Source: Zwartia panacis (GTDB lineage Bacteria > Pseudomonadota > Gammaproteobacteria > Burkholderiales > Burkholderiaceae_B). Taken from it: a stretch of 64,000 bases of DNA. The translations under genes and the position numbers were made by a program. Shown in pieces: positions 39,448 through 51,273 of this stretch. Under the pieces are notes generated by a model, which was given only the letters and a program-made list of their open reading frames with translations, was not told the DNA's origin and searched no databases. How positions within the stretch are numbered: position 1 is the stretch's first letter; the number at the start of each line of letters is the position of its first letter. The DNA is taken from positions 409,616-473,615 of the forward strand of contig NZ_JAUHHF010000002.1 of the NCBI RefSeq assembly GCF_030410395.1, written 5' to 3'.

Positions 39448-39456
39448 TTTTTTATA

Positions 39457-41511
39457 TCAGTTTTTTTTGTTCAACATCGCCTTGAGCATCTCAAGGCGGT
39501 TTTTCGGGCTCATCGTATCAGGCTGCAACTGGAGCGCCGTCGCGGACAAACCCATCTCTTCGATAAAACGCGAGGGCTCCCTCACCAGATCCTCACGGGC
39601 CCGGCGACGTTTCTGACACCAGCTCAGATGCAAACTCCGCTGCGCACGGGTAATGCCCACGTACATCAGACGACGTTCCTCCTGGATGCGTGACACAAGC
39701 GCATCCGCCGCCTTACTCGGGTCCACGTCTTCGTCATCCCGTCCCATGTGCGGTAGTAAACCCTCTTCGACACCAAGCAGATAAACGTGGGGGTATTCCA
39801 AACCTTTGGAAGCATGGAGCGTCGATAGTTTGACCGCATCCGGCTCGTCCTCTTCGCCGCGCTCGAGCATTGTGACCAGGGCAACGTGCTGGACCAGGTC
39901 GATCAAGCCCATGCTGTCGGCCTCAGCCTTGCGCTTGAGCCAGCCAATGAGCTCAAGCACATTTTGCCAACGAGATTGCGCGGGTTTTTCATCCAAAATA
40001 TCGTAGAGGTAGCGCTCGTACTGAATCGCGCTCAGTAAATCATCCAAGATGACCCCTGCAGGCTCAGCAGCATGCACAGGTTGGCCGGATTCGACGCGAC
40101 CTGCGCGATACTGAATGCGGGAGATAAACTCGCCAAAAGTTCTGAGCGGCTCAAGCTGGCGTGCATTCAGTCGGGGCTCGATCCCTTGTTCAAACAATGC
40201 TTCAAACAGGGAAATCTGTCTTTCACCGGCATATTGTCCCAGGGTCTGGAGCGTCGCTTGTCCGATCCCCCGTTTAGGCGTTGTTGCAGCACGAATAAAG
40301 GCTGGATCATCATCCTCATTAGCGATCAACCTCAAGTAGGCGAGAACGTCGCGTACCTCGGCCTTGTCAAAAAAACTCTGACCACCCGAAATCGTATAGG
40401 GAATATGCAAATTCCTCATCGCTTGTTCCACGATGCGTGACTGGTGATTACCGCGATACAAAATCGCGAAATCCTTCCATGACGCTTGCTTTTCGAAACG
40501 TGCGGCTGAAATTTTCATCGCCACATTTTCAGCCTCTACCTCGTCGCTTGCCATCGCGGTCACACTAATCGCATCGCCCAGACCGTGCTCGGACCATAAC
40601 TTCTTTTCGAAAAGCTTTGGATTTTTAGTGATCACATTATTTGCCGCAGCAAGAATGCTTTGACTGGAGCGGTAGTTCTGCTCGAGTTTGACCAGCTTGA
40701 TCTGAGGATAATCTGTCGTGAGTTTGGCGAGATTTTCGATGGTCGCACCACGCCATGCATAAATAGCCTGATCATCGTCGCCCACTGCCGTGAACATGGC
40801 ACGCGGTCCCGTCAGCCACTGCACCAACCGATACTGACAAACGTTAGTATCCTGATACTCATCCACTAAAAGATAACGCACCTTTTTTTGCCACTTTTCC
40901 CGCGCCTCGGCGCTTCGCTCGAAAATCTGCGCAGGGATGGCGATCAGGTCATCAAAATCAACGGCCTGATACGCAGCGAGTGTTGCGTTATAGCTTCTGT
41001 AAACACGCGCAGCTTCGATCTCACTGGGTGTCGCGGCGATGTTTGCCGCGGCGTCAGGATCCAGCATGGCATTTTTCCAAAGGGAAATAGTCTGCTGGAC
41101 AGAGCGTAAACGTCCCCGGTCCGTGGTAGCCAACAGATCCTGGATGATGGCCAACGCATCATCCGAATCAAAAATCGAAAATTGAGGCTTAAGCCCCGCA
41201 TGCTGAGCTTCTTCGCGCAATATCTTGACACCAAGCGAATGAAAAGTACTGATCGTCAGGCCCTTTGCGATCGAAGGATCCACCAAGCGTTTCACCCGAT
41301 CCTCCATCTCGCGCGCAGCCTTGTTGGTAAACGTCAAGGCCAGCACATTGCGAGCGGGATATCCACAGTCGCACAATAAATAAGCAATTTTCTGAGTGAT
41401 GACCCTTGTCTTGCCCGAACCCGCTCCCGCCAGCACGAGGCAAGGACCGTCAAGATACAGCACAGCTTCGCGCTGGGCGGCATTCAGACCATGAGTGAAA
41501 GACGTGGACAT
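39457..41511 (-). CDS. rep: ATP-dependent DNA helicase Rep (UvrD family)
   Basis: 3'-5' superfamily-1 helicase that helps forks pass blocks. 684 residues from ATG 41511. Motif I LAGAGSGKTRVIT, motif II VDEYQDTN, motif III GDDDQAIYAWRGA, motif IV LEQNYRSSQSIL, motif VI VGITRAQRSLHLSWC. The C terminus is short and Lys-rich (MLNKKN), like Rep rather than full UvrD. Lies 8 bp after priA, and a TTG at 41523 overlaps the priA stop as TTGA. Confidence 0.92.
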   Translation of the reverse strand: MSTSFTHGLNAAQREAVLYLDGPCLVLAGAGSGKTRVITQKIAYLLCDCGYPARNVLALTFTNKAAREMEDRVKRLVDPSIAKGLTISTFHSLGVKILREEAQHAGLKPQFSIFDSDDALAIIQDLLATTDRGRLRSVQQTISLWKNAMLDPDAAANIAATPSEIEAARVYRSYNATLAAYQAVDFDDLIAIPAQIFERSAEAREKWQKKVRYLLVDEYQDTNVCQYRLVQWLTGPRAMFTAVGDDDQAIYAWRGATIENLAKLTTDYPQIKLVKLEQNYRSSQSILAAANNVITKNPKLFEKKLWSEHGLGDAISVTAMASDEVEAENVAMKISAARFEKQASWKDFAILYRGNHQSRIVEQAMRNLHIPYTISGGQSFFDKAEVRDVLAYLRLIANEDDDPAFIRAATTPKRGIGQATLQTLGQYAGERQISLFEALFEQGIEPRLNARQLEPLRTFGEFISRIQYRAGRVESGQPVHAAEPAGVILDDLLSAIQYERYLYDILDEKPAQSRWQNVLELIGWLKRKAEADSMGLIDLVQHVALVTMLERGEEDEPDAVKLSTLHASKGLEYPHVYLLGVEEGLLPHMGRDDEDVDPSKAADALVSRIQEERRLMYVGITRAQRSLHLSWCQKRRRAREDLVREPSRFIEEMGLSATALQLQPDTMSPKNRLEMLKAMLNKKN

Positions 41512-41519
41512 AGGGAGAA

Positions 41520-43613
41520 TCAAATTTCGAGCGGATCAACTTCAAGCTGCCATCGTACTCGACGCAGATCAGGGTGCTCGTTCAGCGCGCTCATCCAGTG
41601 ACGTAACAGGGACTGGAGCGCTGGACGATGCGTTGCCTCAACGAGCAACTGTGCACGGCACATGTTGTCAACCCGGACGATGCGAAGTGGGACAGGATCG
41701 TACAAAGTGATCACCGCCTCTGTTTGCTGCGCTACTAATAAAGTGTGTGCCGCATCACGAGCAGCTTGCAAAAAATCAAGAGCAACGTTGAGTTCACGCG
41801 CTTCTGCGCTCAATAAAGCTTGATGCGAAAACGGAGGCAGCATCGCAGCCTCGCGCTCATTCATCGTGTGACGCGCAAACCCGGAATAATCATGTTTAAG
41901 TAAAGCCTGATAGACGGACTGTTCCGGATAGCCTGTCTGGACAATCACTTCACCATGCCCTGTATGGCGACCCGCACGACCCGCCACTTGCATCAGTTGC
42001 GCAAAGAGTCGTTCAGGTGCGCGAAAATCCTGCGAAAAAAGCATGGCATCGGCATTGAGCACGCCCACCAGCCCCAGATTCGCAAAGTCATGGCCTTTGG
42101 CGACCATCTGCGTGCCGACAAGAATATCCACTTCCCCCGCATGCACACTTGCAAACAGTGCCTGCGCGCTTCCTTTTTTACGCGTGCTATCCGCATCAAT
42201 GCGTGCCACACGCGCCTCTGGAAATAGCATGCCCAGGTGCTCCTCGATGCGCTGGGTACCGCGACCGATCGGTTGCATATCCTGATCACCGCAATCCGGA
42301 CAGGCCTGAGGAACGCGCTGCTGGAAACCGCAATGATGACAATGCAACTGATGGCGTCCGGGAGTCATGCGGTGCAACACAGTAAACGTCGTGCACCGAG
42401 GGCACTGACTCACCCAGCCACAGGAGGTGCAATGTAAGGCAGGCGCATAGCCTCGGCGATTTAAAAATATCAGTACTTGCTCTCGATTAGCCAGACGCGT
42501 GCGCATCGCGTCCAGTAACTGCACGGACAAGCCATGCTCCATCTTGAGGCGACGAGTATCGACTAACCGCACTGAAGGCAAGTTGACCTCTCGGGCGCGC
42601 GCCGGCAAATCCAGCCTTTTGTAATTTCCCTTTTCCGCATGCACCCAACTCTCCAGCGAGGGCGTCGCAGAACCCAGCACCACAGGGATCCCCAAATCAT
42701 GTCCTCGCCAAACAGCGAGGTCACGCGCCGAGTACCTCAAACCATCTTGTTGCTTGTAGGAAGGATCATGCTCCTCGTCGACTACGATCAGCCCGATGTC
42801 GTCCATTGGCGCAAAGATGGACAACCGCGTGCCTAAAACCACTCTGGCCTCGCCACGCTGCGCACGCAACCAGGCTCTGAGCCTTTCACCATCGGACAAG
42901 GCGCTGTGCAGAACGGCCACACCACCCACACCAGCGACGGGCTCAAGGCGTGCGCGCAGGGATTGCTCAAATTGTGGCGTGAGATTGATTTCAGGTACGA
43001 GCATCAGGACACGCTTGCCCCGAGCCAGAGTTTGAGCTGCAGCGTGCAAATACACCTCGGTCTTGCCACTCCCGGTGACGCCATACAAAAGAAAAGCCTG
43101 AAAACCCAGGCTGTCTCCGATGACCTGGACAGCATGCTGCTGAGCATCATTCAAAGAGGGGGGGGCCGAAGGCTCTGTGGGTTTAAGTTTGGGCGCACGG
43201 CGCTGATCCAGACGTGCGACAGGCCCTCCTGCAGAACGCTTGCCCTGATAGGCGCTCAGACTGCGCAAAGCCACAGGGAGCGCCGGCATGACTACTTCAC
43301 CCAAAGGACGCTGATAATAGTCCGCAGCAAACCTCGCAAACTTTAACCAGCTTGCAGACAGCGCGGGAATATCTTTGAGAACTGACTCAACGTGTTTGAC
43401 AAGACTCGGATCACAACCGGGCGTCGAAGGCAGCTCCACCACCAGCCCGATCATTTTTCGGCGACCAAAGGAAACAATCACCCGGTCGCCAACCACAACA
43501 TCTTGGGGACCACGGTAGTCAAAAGGCCCCTCTACTGGCACGTCCAGCGCCACGCGGATCCAGACCTCAGTAGAGGTCTCACTATCCGACGAAAAATGAC
43601 GCGAATCTGACAT
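41520..43613 (-). CDS. priA: Primosomal replication-restart helicase PriA
   Basis: Reloads the replisome at stalled forks. 697 residues. N-terminal DNA-binding domain, Walker A GVTGSGKTEVYL, Walker B VVDEEHDPSYKQ, and the zinc-binding cysteine block (CTSCGWVSQCPRC, later CHHCGF and CPDCG). ATG 43613. Followed by rep, so two fork-rescue helicases are made together; an AT-rich 317-bp gap lies upstream. Confidence 0.96.
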   Translation of the reverse strand: MSDSRHFSSDSETSTEVWIRVALDVPVEGPFDYRGPQDVVVGDRVIVSFGRRKMIGLVVELPSTPGCDPSLVKHVESVLKDIPALSASWLKFARFAADYYQRPLGEVVMPALPVALRSLSAYQGKRSAGGPVARLDQRRAPKLKPTEPSAPPSLNDAQQHAVQVIGDSLGFQAFLLYGVTGSGKTEVYLHAAAQTLARGKRVLMLVPEINLTPQFEQSLRARLEPVAGVGGVAVLHSALSDGERLRAWLRAQRGEARVVLGTRLSIFAPMDDIGLIVVDEEHDPSYKQQDGLRYSARDLAVWRGHDLGIPVVLGSATPSLESWVHAEKGNYKRLDLPARAREVNLPSVRLVDTRRLKMEHGLSVQLLDAMRTRLANREQVLIFLNRRGYAPALHCTSCGWVSQCPRCTTFTVLHRMTPGRHQLHCHHCGFQQRVPQACPDCGDQDMQPIGRGTQRIEEHLGMLFPEARVARIDADSTRKKGSAQALFASVHAGEVDILVGTQMVAKGHDFANLGLVGVLNADAMLFSQDFRAPERLFAQLMQVAGRAGRHTGHGEVIVQTGYPEQSVYQALLKHDYSGFARHTMNEREAAMLPPFSHQALLSAEARELNVALDFLQAARDAAHTLLVAQQTEAVITLYDPVPLRIVRVDNMCRAQLLVEATHRPALQSLLRHWMSALNEHPDLRRVRWQLEVDPLEI

Positions 43614-43930
43614 GTACTTAATGTTGTTTCTTGATTTTGAGTCTAAAAGACTGACAGATCATGGCTTCAAAAAAATCATGCTGCCGCTTGTGGATAACTT
43701 TGGGGAAAACCGTGTACCCATCATGCATCAATTAGGACATTGATACTAAAGAAAATGTCAATTTAACAATAGTTGACGTATTTTATTATTAATAATCAAA
43801 TACTTACAAAGCTATCATAGAATTGACTTTCTAAATGTAGGGCTTTCCCCAAGGTTTTTAGTGCTGTGCACAACTGCTTCAGTCTGGTGCAGGATTACAG
43901 GTATTTTTCTTTTAAAAGGCGCATGGTTGC
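43614..43930. other. AT-rich intergenic region with DnaA box and inverted repeat
   Basis: A 317-bp stretch without a gene between hemE and priA (both minus). The centre (about 43740-43840) is much richer in A+T than its surroundings. A perfect DnaA-box complement TGTGGATAA lies at 43689-43697 and a weaker variant TGTGCACAA at 43865-43873, in the same direction. TTGGGGAAA (43700-43708) and TTTCCCCAA (43844-43852) form a distant inverted repeat around the AT-rich core. A small dyad AGTCT-AAA-AGACT is at 43640-43652. The priA promoter must lie here too. Confidence 0.6.
43689..43697 (-). promoter_or_regulatory. Consensus DnaA box
   Basis: TGTGGATAA on the plus strand is the exact complement of TTATCCACA. 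It lies 76 bp upstream of priA, beside the AT-rich core. A single box can occur by chance, but its position upstream of a replication-restart gene makes DnaA control of priA plausible. Confidence 0.5.
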
Positions 43931-45019
43931 TCACTTTATGGTGCTCGATCCATGTAACTTCGGGCTATACGCTCTAACCTCATCCACAAGGACACCCACC
44001 GCCTCTGGGGGTGTGAATTGAGAGATCCCATGACCCAGATTAAACACATGACCGCCACTGCCAACCGGACCATAATTATCCAGCACTCGACGCACCTCTT
44101 GGCGTATCGCAGGCTCACCACCAAACAAGGCGATGGGATCAAGATTACCTTGAAAAGCAACTGAGTCTTGGACTCTGCGACGCGCAGCAGCAAGATCGAC
44201 CGTCCAATCGAGTCCGACAGCATCGGCGCCACAATCTGCGATCGACTCTAGCCATTGCCCGCCACCTTTGGTAAAAACGATCACCGGGACTTGGCGGCCC
44301 TCATTTTCTCGCTTGAGCGCGCTGACAACCTGCTTGGTGTAGTGAAGCGAAAACTGCTGAAACAGACTGTCCGCCAAAACACCGCCCCAGCTGTCAAAAA
44401 TCATCACGGCTTGCGCCCCGGCATCAATCTGGGCATTCAAGTACTGGGCGGTGGTTTCGGCATTAATCTTTAAGATGCTATGCAACAAATCAGGGCGTGC
44501 GTACAACATGCTTTTGATCAAGCGATAGTCATCACTCCCCTTGCCTTCGACCATATAGCACGCAACGGTAAAAGGGCTGCCTGAGAAACCGATGAGCGGC
44601 ACGCGTCCATCGAGCTGTTTGCGTATGACGCGAACAGCGTCGAACACGTACTGAAGCTTGCTAAGATCTGGCACAGATAATTTCGCGACATCTTGTTCAT
44701 CGCGAATAGGATGCGCAAATCGAGGCCCCTCACCTTGAGCAAAGGACAGTCCAAGACCCATCGCATCAGGCACAGTCAAAATATCTGAAAAAAGTATTGC
44801 CGCATCCAATGGAAAGCGATCCAGCGGCTGAAGAGTGACCTCGGCCGCGTAGTCTGGATTTTGAGCTAATCCCATGAACGAACCCGCGCGGGCGCGGGTA
44901 GCGTTGTACTCGGGCAAATAGCGACCCGCTTGGCGCATCAACCAAGTCGGCGTGTAAGGTACGGGCTGGCGCAACAAGGCCCGCAGCAATAAATCATTTT
45001 TCAAAGGGGCTACAGACAC
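43931..45019 (-). CDS. hemE: Uroporphyrinogen decarboxylase
   Basis: Converts uroporphyrinogen III to coproporphyrinogen III in haem synthesis. 362 residues. Signatures: [15 protein letters not shown] near the N terminus and [19 protein letters not shown] start at 45019, with AAAGGA upstream; this gives the usual [15 protein letters not shown] spacing. Its 3' side is the AT-rich gap before priA. Confidence 0.96.
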   Translation of the reverse strand: MSVAPLKNDLLLRALLRQPVPYTPTWLMRQAGRYLPEYNATRARAGSFMGLAQNPDYAAEVTLQPLDRFPLDAAILFSDILTVPDAMGLGLSFAQGEGPRFAHPIRDEQDVAKLSVPDLSKLQYVFDAVRVIRKQLDGRVPLIGFSGSPFTVACYMVEGKGSDDYRLIKSMLYARPDLLHSILKINAETTAQYLNAQIDAGAQAVMIFDSWGGVLADSLFQQFSLHYTKQVVSALKRENEGRQVPVIVFTKGGGQWLESIADCGADAVGLDWTVDLAAARRRVQDSVAFQGNLDPIALFGGEPAIRQEVRRVLDNYGPVGSGGHVFNLGHGISQFTPPEAVGVLVDEVRAYSPKLHGSSTIK

Positions 45020-45121
45020 AACATTCCTTTATCCGGACAGCGAGCTGCAAAAGCGGCAATACGCCATGACAATTGCACCATTTTAACCCTCCCAAACATC
45101 TCAACGCAGAACACTTTGGGT

Positions 45122-46114
45122 TTAATACTTGAAATCCCCCGCGGCAATTTCGTACTTTTGCATGAGCGCCCAGAAGGCTCGTCGATGCTTACCTGAATAT
45201 CGGGCAGCCGTGGCGATATTTCCATTGTTAGATTCAAGCGCATCAATAATGTAAGCACGTTCAAAATCCTCTACGAGCTTAGCTTTCAATACCTTCAAAT
45301 GATGCCCTTTATGACCTATCTGAAACGACTCAAGCTCTTCATTGTCTTCAAAAATGCTCGAGCTTTCCGATTCAACATCTAATCGATCGTTTTGTTCAAA
45401 CTCCTCTTGAACATCCAATGCTTTTTCGTATTCGATTTTTAATCTTTCATTTTTTTCAAATTCAGTTTCAGGTTTATTGGGTAATCTCCCCATCAATACG
45501 TTTTGAAGTTGCTTAGAAGAAGGAACTTGGATTTTCAAACTTTTTGTCTTTGTCAGTTCGAGCCACTCCTGCAAGGATGACTCACTCATCCTTGGCACCA
45601 CCCCTCTTGCGAAGGCGATATTTTGCTGATAGTTGAGTGTGGGCTCTCTTAAGCTTCCGAATCTTGGCGTTGAAGATACAGCATGCAACAACCTAGCCCT
45701 GAACTCCTCTGCACACAGAGGCAACCTGACAAAGTCAGAGATCCCCATTTCCAATAAATCTTGTATCGCTGCGGAACGCAAATCTTTGGTGATTCCCAGC
45801 AATGGGATAAAAGGGCCTCTCGGAATCGCAGCAAGTGCCTGACGGGTCCATCCGAGCGTTTCCATTGATACTGGCACAAGAACAATGTCATAACGTCGCA
45901 GACTAATGCTCGCCTGTGCAAGGGTTTCAACAGGCAAACTGACCGGCGCTACTTTTTCAAGACTTGAAGAAGCATCCAACACATTCCCTGCCTCCCACTC
46001 AAGCGGGAACAGTTTGATACGGTTTAAACCAGGCTCTGCGGAAGAAAGCACCTGGGGCATCCATGACTGATGCGCAGATAGGACTAGAACAGCGCAATCT
46101 ATTTGCTGACGCAT
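45122..46114 (-). CDS. Receiver-like protein with C-terminal Fis-type HTH and no AAA+ domain
   Basis: A 330-residue probable regulator. The N-terminal 150 residues read like a divergent response-regulator receiver (YDIVLVPVSMETLGWTRQAL, then PFIPLLGITKDLR and MGISDFVRLPL), but the phospho-acceptor Asp/Lys set is not clear. Next is an acidic linker (about 210-270) with a near duplication, EFEKNERLKIEYE and EFEQNDRLDVESE. The C terminus (about 279-325) is a Fis/NtrC-type HTH, FERAYIIDALESNNGNIATA with HRRAFWALMQKYEI. The sigma-54 AAA+ ATPase that normally joins these parts is absent. Base use is more AT-rich than the neighbours. It lies between hemE and atpC. Target unknown. Confidence 0.72.
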   Translation of the reverse strand: MRQQIDCAVLVLSAHQSWMPQVLSSAEPGLNRIKLFPLEWEAGNVLDASSSLEKVAPVSLPVETLAQASISLRRYDIVLVPVSMETLGWTRQALAAIPRGPFIPLLGITKDLRSAAIQDLLEMGISDFVRLPLCAEEFRARLLHAVSSTPRFGSLREPTLNYQQNIAFARGVVPRMSESSLQEWLELTKTKSLKIQVPSSKQLQNVLMGRLPNKPETEFEKNERLKIEYEKALDVQEEFEQNDRLDVESESSSIFEDNEELESFQIGHKGHHLKVLKAKLVEDFERAYIIDALESNNGNIATAARYSGKHRRAFWALMQKYEIAAGDFKY

Positions 46115-46204
46115 GGAAATTCACTCCGGCAAAATCTCTGAGAGTAGAGAGTTGGAGTGATTGGGGAAATTCGGAATCCACGCAATCGTAGATATACGTA
46201 GAAT

Positions 46205-46230
46205 AAAAAAACACGCCCGTAGGCGTGTTT
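46205..46230 (-). terminator. Terminator of the atp operon
   Basis: Stem ACACGCC, loop CGTA, stem GGCGTGT; on the minus strand it is followed by a run of Ts. It lies about 28 bp after the atpC stop and separates the atp operon from the HTH gene. Confidence 0.9.
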
Positions 46231-46257
46231 ATGATACTGCTCAGATGCTAGAGAAGA

Positions 46258-46683
46258 TTACTGCTTGTTCGTCAATTCGCGAATACGACGTGCAGCATTT
46301 GCTTGCGCAGCCAACATGTCGAGTTCGGCTTGCATGACATCCATGCTCGCCTTGTCTTTCGCATTCGCCAAGGCCTCTTGAGCGGCCAAGCGAGCAGCTT
46401 CTGCTTTTTCGGCATCCAGATCACCGCCACGGATAGCGGTATCTGACAAGACCGTCACATGGCCGGGCTGAATCTCAAGGAGACCGCCAGCCACGAAAAT
46501 TGTCTCTTCAGAGTCGTCTTCGAGGACGATACGCACCAATCCGGGACGGATGCGGGAGATGAGAGGGGTATGACCAGGCAAAATACCCAGTTCACCCGAC
46601 TCACCAGGCAAAACTACAAATTTTGCGACACCAGAATACAGAGACTTCTCTGCACTGACGACGTCAACTTTGACGGTAGCCAT
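46258..46683 (-). CDS. atpC: ATP synthase epsilon subunit
   Basis: Central-stalk subunit of F1 that couples and inhibits rotation. 141 residues: N-terminal beta-sandwich ([32 protein letters not shown]) and C-terminal helical hairpin ([20 protein letters not shown]). Last gene of atpIBEFHAGDC, 9 bp after atpD. Confidence 0.97.
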   Translation of the reverse strand: MATVKVDVVSAEKSLYSGVAKFVVLPGESGELGILPGHTPLISRIRPGLVRIVLEDDSEETIFVAGGLLEIQPGHVTVLSDTAIRGGDLDAEKAEAARLAAQEALANAKDKASMDVMQAELDMLAAQANAARRIRELTNKQ

Positions 46684-46692
46684 GACGGATCC

Positions 46693-48102
<1,410 letters not shown>

Positions 48103-48145
48103 TTACTTGATAAAGTCTGATGGGATACCGAATGCAGTCTAAGAA

Positions 48146-49054
48146 TTAGACGGCCGCGGCGCCCCCCACGATTTCCGAAATTTCTTTAGTAATAGCAGCT
48201 TGACGCGTCTTGTTATAGACGAGTTGCAAGTCACCAATCACCTTCTTAGCATTGTCCGAGGCCGCCTTCATGGCAACCATACGGGCAGACTGCTCTGATG
48301 CCATACTTTCTGCTACGCACTGATATACAAGACCTTCGACATAACGCTGCAACAACTCGTCGATCACTGTCTGTGCATCAGGCTCGTACAAGTAATCCCA
48401 ACCGTGATCAGCCGTCACAGCATCCCCGTCCTGGGCATGAGCTGAAGAGGCGTGGTAGGGATCAACCAACTTGCCAGGCAAAGGCAAGAGACGCGTAAAT
48501 GTCGGCTCTTGCTTCATTGTGTTGACGAAGCGATTGGTCGCGATATAAATCGCATCGATGCGTCCTGCCAGAAAATCATCCAGCTGAACTTTAATTGCAC
48601 CGATCAGACGGTCGAGTTCAGGTTTGTCACCCAAACCGATTTCTTGCGAGACCACATCAGCACCGATACGTGTCAACACACCCAAGCCCTTGTTACCAAA
48701 AGCTGTAAATTGGGTACGAACGTTCTTGCCGTTGAATTCGCGCATGCGATTTAACACCAAGCGCATGATGTTGGTGTTCAAACCACCGCACAAGCCCTTG
48801 TCTGTGGAAACCACAACGATACCAACCGCTTTAAGTTCGCTTCGTTCTATCAGGTACGGGTGTGTGTACTCGGGGTTCGCTTCCATCAAATGGCTGGCGA
48901 TGTCATACACTTTCGTGGCGTATGGACGGCCCGCACGCATCCTCTCCTGCGCTTTGCGCATCTTGGAGGCGGCTACCATTTCCATCGCCTTGGTGATCTT
49001 GCGCGTGTTTTGCACGCTCTTGATCTTTGTTCGAATTTCCTTGATTCCTGCCAT
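48146..49054 (-). CDS. atpG: ATP synthase gamma subunit
   Basis: Rotor shaft of F1. 302 residues. N-terminal coiled coil [20 protein letters not shown] and C-terminal helix ([39 protein letters not shown]). ATG 49054; follows atpA by 94 bp. Confidence 0.97.
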   Translation of the reverse strand: MAGIKEIRTKIKSVQNTRKITKAMEMVAASKMRKAQERMRAGRPYATKVYDIASHLMEANPEYTHPYLIERSELKAVGIVVVSTDKGLCGGLNTNIMRLVLNRMREFNGKNVRTQFTAFGNKGLGVLTRIGADVVSQEIGLGDKPELDRLIGAIKVQLDDFLAGRIDAIYIATNRFVNTMKQEPTFTRLLPLPGKLVDPYHASSAHAQDGDAVTADHGWDYLYEPDAQTVIDELLQRYVEGLVYQCVAESMASEQSARMVAMKAASDNAKKVIGDLQLVYNKTRQAAITKEISEIVGGAAAV

Positions 49055-49148
49055 TTCGCTTCCTGTGTCAGACCTGTCAATCAGGTTTCAGACCATCTGC
49101 TTGCGCTGAGCCCGGCAAAAAGGCCAGGCCTGCGCGATAGCGGGTTAC

Positions 49149-50690
49149 TTAGTAGGTACCGTTCTTTTTGAAGTCGGCCAGCGCGGCAACCAATTCAGCC
49201 TCGTCGTCCTTCGACAATTCCTTGGTGTTTTCGATGCGTTCGATCATCGCAGCGTTTTTCGCCTTGAGGTAGTCTTTGAGACCTTTCTCGAAGGGCAACA
49301 CGCTTGATACTTCGACATCATCCAGATAGCCGTTGTTGACAGCAAAAAGGATTACACCAAGTTCCCAAACCTGCAGTGGCTGGTACTGTGGCTGCTTAAG
49401 CAACTCAACCACGCGCTTGCCACGCTCGAGCTGACGGCGTGTTGCATCGTCAAGATCAGAAGCAAACTGTGCAAACGCTGCGAGTTCGCGATACTGAGCC
49501 AAGTCGGTACGAATACCACCCGAAAGCTTTTTGATGATCTTGGTTTGAGCTGCACCACCGACTCGGGACACCGAAATACCGGCGTTAATAGCAGGACGCA
49601 CACCTGCGTTGAACAAGTCGGTCTCAAGGAAGATCTGACCGTCAGTGATCGAAATCACGTTCGTAGGAACGAAAGCTGAAACGTCACCTGCCTGTGTTTC
49701 GATGATTGGCAAGGCTGTGAGTGAGCCTGTTTTGCCTTTGACAGCACCCTTCGTGAATTTCTCGACGTAGGCTTCGTTCACGCGGGCTGCGCGCTCGAGC
49801 AAGCGTGAGTGGAGATAAAACACGTCACCAGGATATGCTTCGCGGCCTGGAGGACGGCGCAACAGCAAGGAAACCTGACGGTATGCAATCGCCTGTTTGG
49901 TCAAGTCATCATAAACAATCAGAGCATCTTCACCGCGATCGCGGAAATATTCGCCCATTGTGCAGCCTGCGTAGGCTGACAAGTACTGCATTGCAGCCGA
50001 ATCAGAAGCTGCGGCAGCGACAATGATGGTGTACTCGAGTGCACCGAACTCTTCGAGTTTGCGCAAAACGTTGTTGATTGTTGATGCCTTTTGACCAATC
50101 GCGACGTAGACGCATTTAACACCCTTGCCTTTCTGGTTGATGATCGCGTCAACAGCAACGGCAGTTTTACCTGTTTGACGGTCACCAATGATCAACTCGC
50201 GCTGACCACGGCCGATTGGCACCATGGAGTCAATTGACTTCAGACCAGTCTGCATTGGCTGTGACACTGACTGACGCGCGATCACGCCAGGTGCCACTTT
50301 TTCAATGATGTCTGTTTCTTTGGCATTGATCGGGCCTTTGCCATCGATCGGCACGCCAAGCGCGTTGACCACGCGACCCAGCAGTTCGGGTCCTACGGGC
50401 ACTTCGAGAATGCGGCCAGTTGCTTTGACTGCATCGCCTTCGGAAACGCCTGTGTAATCGCCCAAAATAACGGCGCCCACCGAGTCACGCTCGAGGTTCA
50501 GCGCCAGGCCGAAAATGTTGTTTGGAAACTCAAGCATTTCGCCTTGCATCACGTCTGACAGACCGTGGATACGGGTAATGCCGTCGGTCACGGAAACAAC
50601 CGTGCCTTGCGTACGAATATCGGACGATGTGCCCAGACCCTCGATACGGCTCTTGAGTAGTTCGCTAATCTCTGACGGATTGAGTTGCAT
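49149..50690 (-). CDS. atpA: ATP synthase alpha subunit
   Basis: Non-catalytic nucleotide-binding subunit of F1. 513 residues. P-loop [18 protein letters not shown], then the Arg-finger region [21 protein letters not shown] 50690; follows atpH by 29 bp. Confidence 0.98.
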   Translation of the reverse strand: MQLNPSEISELLKSRIEGLGTSSDIRTQGTVVSVTDGITRIHGLSDVMQGEMLEFPNNIFGLALNLERDSVGAVILGDYTGVSEGDAVKATGRILEVPVGPELLGRVVNALGVPIDGKGPINAKETDIIEKVAPGVIARQSVSQPMQTGLKSIDSMVPIGRGQRELIIGDRQTGKTAVAVDAIINQKGKGVKCVYVAIGQKASTINNVLRKLEEFGALEYTIIVAAAASDSAAMQYLSAYAGCTMGEYFRDRGEDALIVYDDLTKQAIAYRQVSLLLRRPPGREAYPGDVFYLHSRLLERAARVNEAYVEKFTKGAVKGKTGSLTALPIIETQAGDVSAFVPTNVISITDGQIFLETDLFNAGVRPAINAGISVSRVGGAAQTKIIKKLSGGIRTDLAQYRELAAFAQFASDLDDATRRQLERGKRVVELLKQPQYQPLQVWELGVILFAVNNGYLDDVEVSSVLPFEKGLKDYLKAKNAAMIERIENTKELSKDDEAELVAALADFKKNGTY

Positions 50691-50719
50691 GTTCAGACTC
50701 CTGGAATCTTTAGGGCGGA

Positions 50720-51259
50720 TTAAACCGCCATCGTGTCGCGCATGCGTACTAACTGGGCTTGCACGGATGTATCGAGTACGTGGTCACCCACCTGAACGCG
50801 CACACCACCAATCAGGGAGGCATCAACGTTCACGTGGGGCTTGAGCTTGAGACCAAACTTCGGCTCAAGCAGCTTAATAAGATCAGAGACTTGTTGCTCG
50901 GTCATTGGAAAGGCGCTTGTGATGTCAGCTTGTGCGACACCTTCGGCCTCGTCACGCAAAGCATGAAACTGCTCAGCGATATGACCCAACAATGAAAGTC
51001 GGTCGTTGGCAACAAGCAACGCCACAAAGTTTTGCAACGCTGCGGATGGCGCAGGTTTGACCAGACTCAGAAAAACGCTCGTACGCTGTGCGTCTTCGAG
51101 ACGTGGATCGGCCATTGCGACACGCACGTCTTCAACCGCTGCGATATCAGCAAGCTGCTGGACCTGATCGGCCCAAGCGGCCAAACCGGCAGCGTCTTGA
51201 CGCGCTACGGCAAAGAGCGCCTCAGCGTAAGGACGAGCAACGGTGGAAAGTTCTGCCAT
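50720..51259 (-). CDS. atpH: ATP synthase delta subunit
   Basis: Peripheral-stalk subunit joining F1 to b. 179 residues. N-terminal [16 protein letters not shown] and C-terminal [21 protein letters not shown], both typical. ATG 51259; 14 bp after atpF. Confidence 0.97.
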   Translation of the reverse strand: MAELSTVARPYAEALFAVARQDAAGLAAWADQVQQLADIAAVEDVRVAMADPRLEDAQRTSVFLSLVKPAPSAALQNFVALLVANDRLSLLGHIAEQFHALRDEAEGVAQADITSAFPMTEQQVSDLIKLLEPKFGLKLKPHVNVDASLIGGVRVQVGDHVLDTSVQAQLVRMRDTMAV

Positions 51260-51273
51260 GTCGACCCCGGGGA

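Noticed and set aside
43614..43930. Calling this gap the chromosomal origin oriC
   Set aside because: Only one exact DnaA box is present, and none of the usual origin neighbours (dnaA, dnaN, gidA, rpmH, parAB) is in the window.
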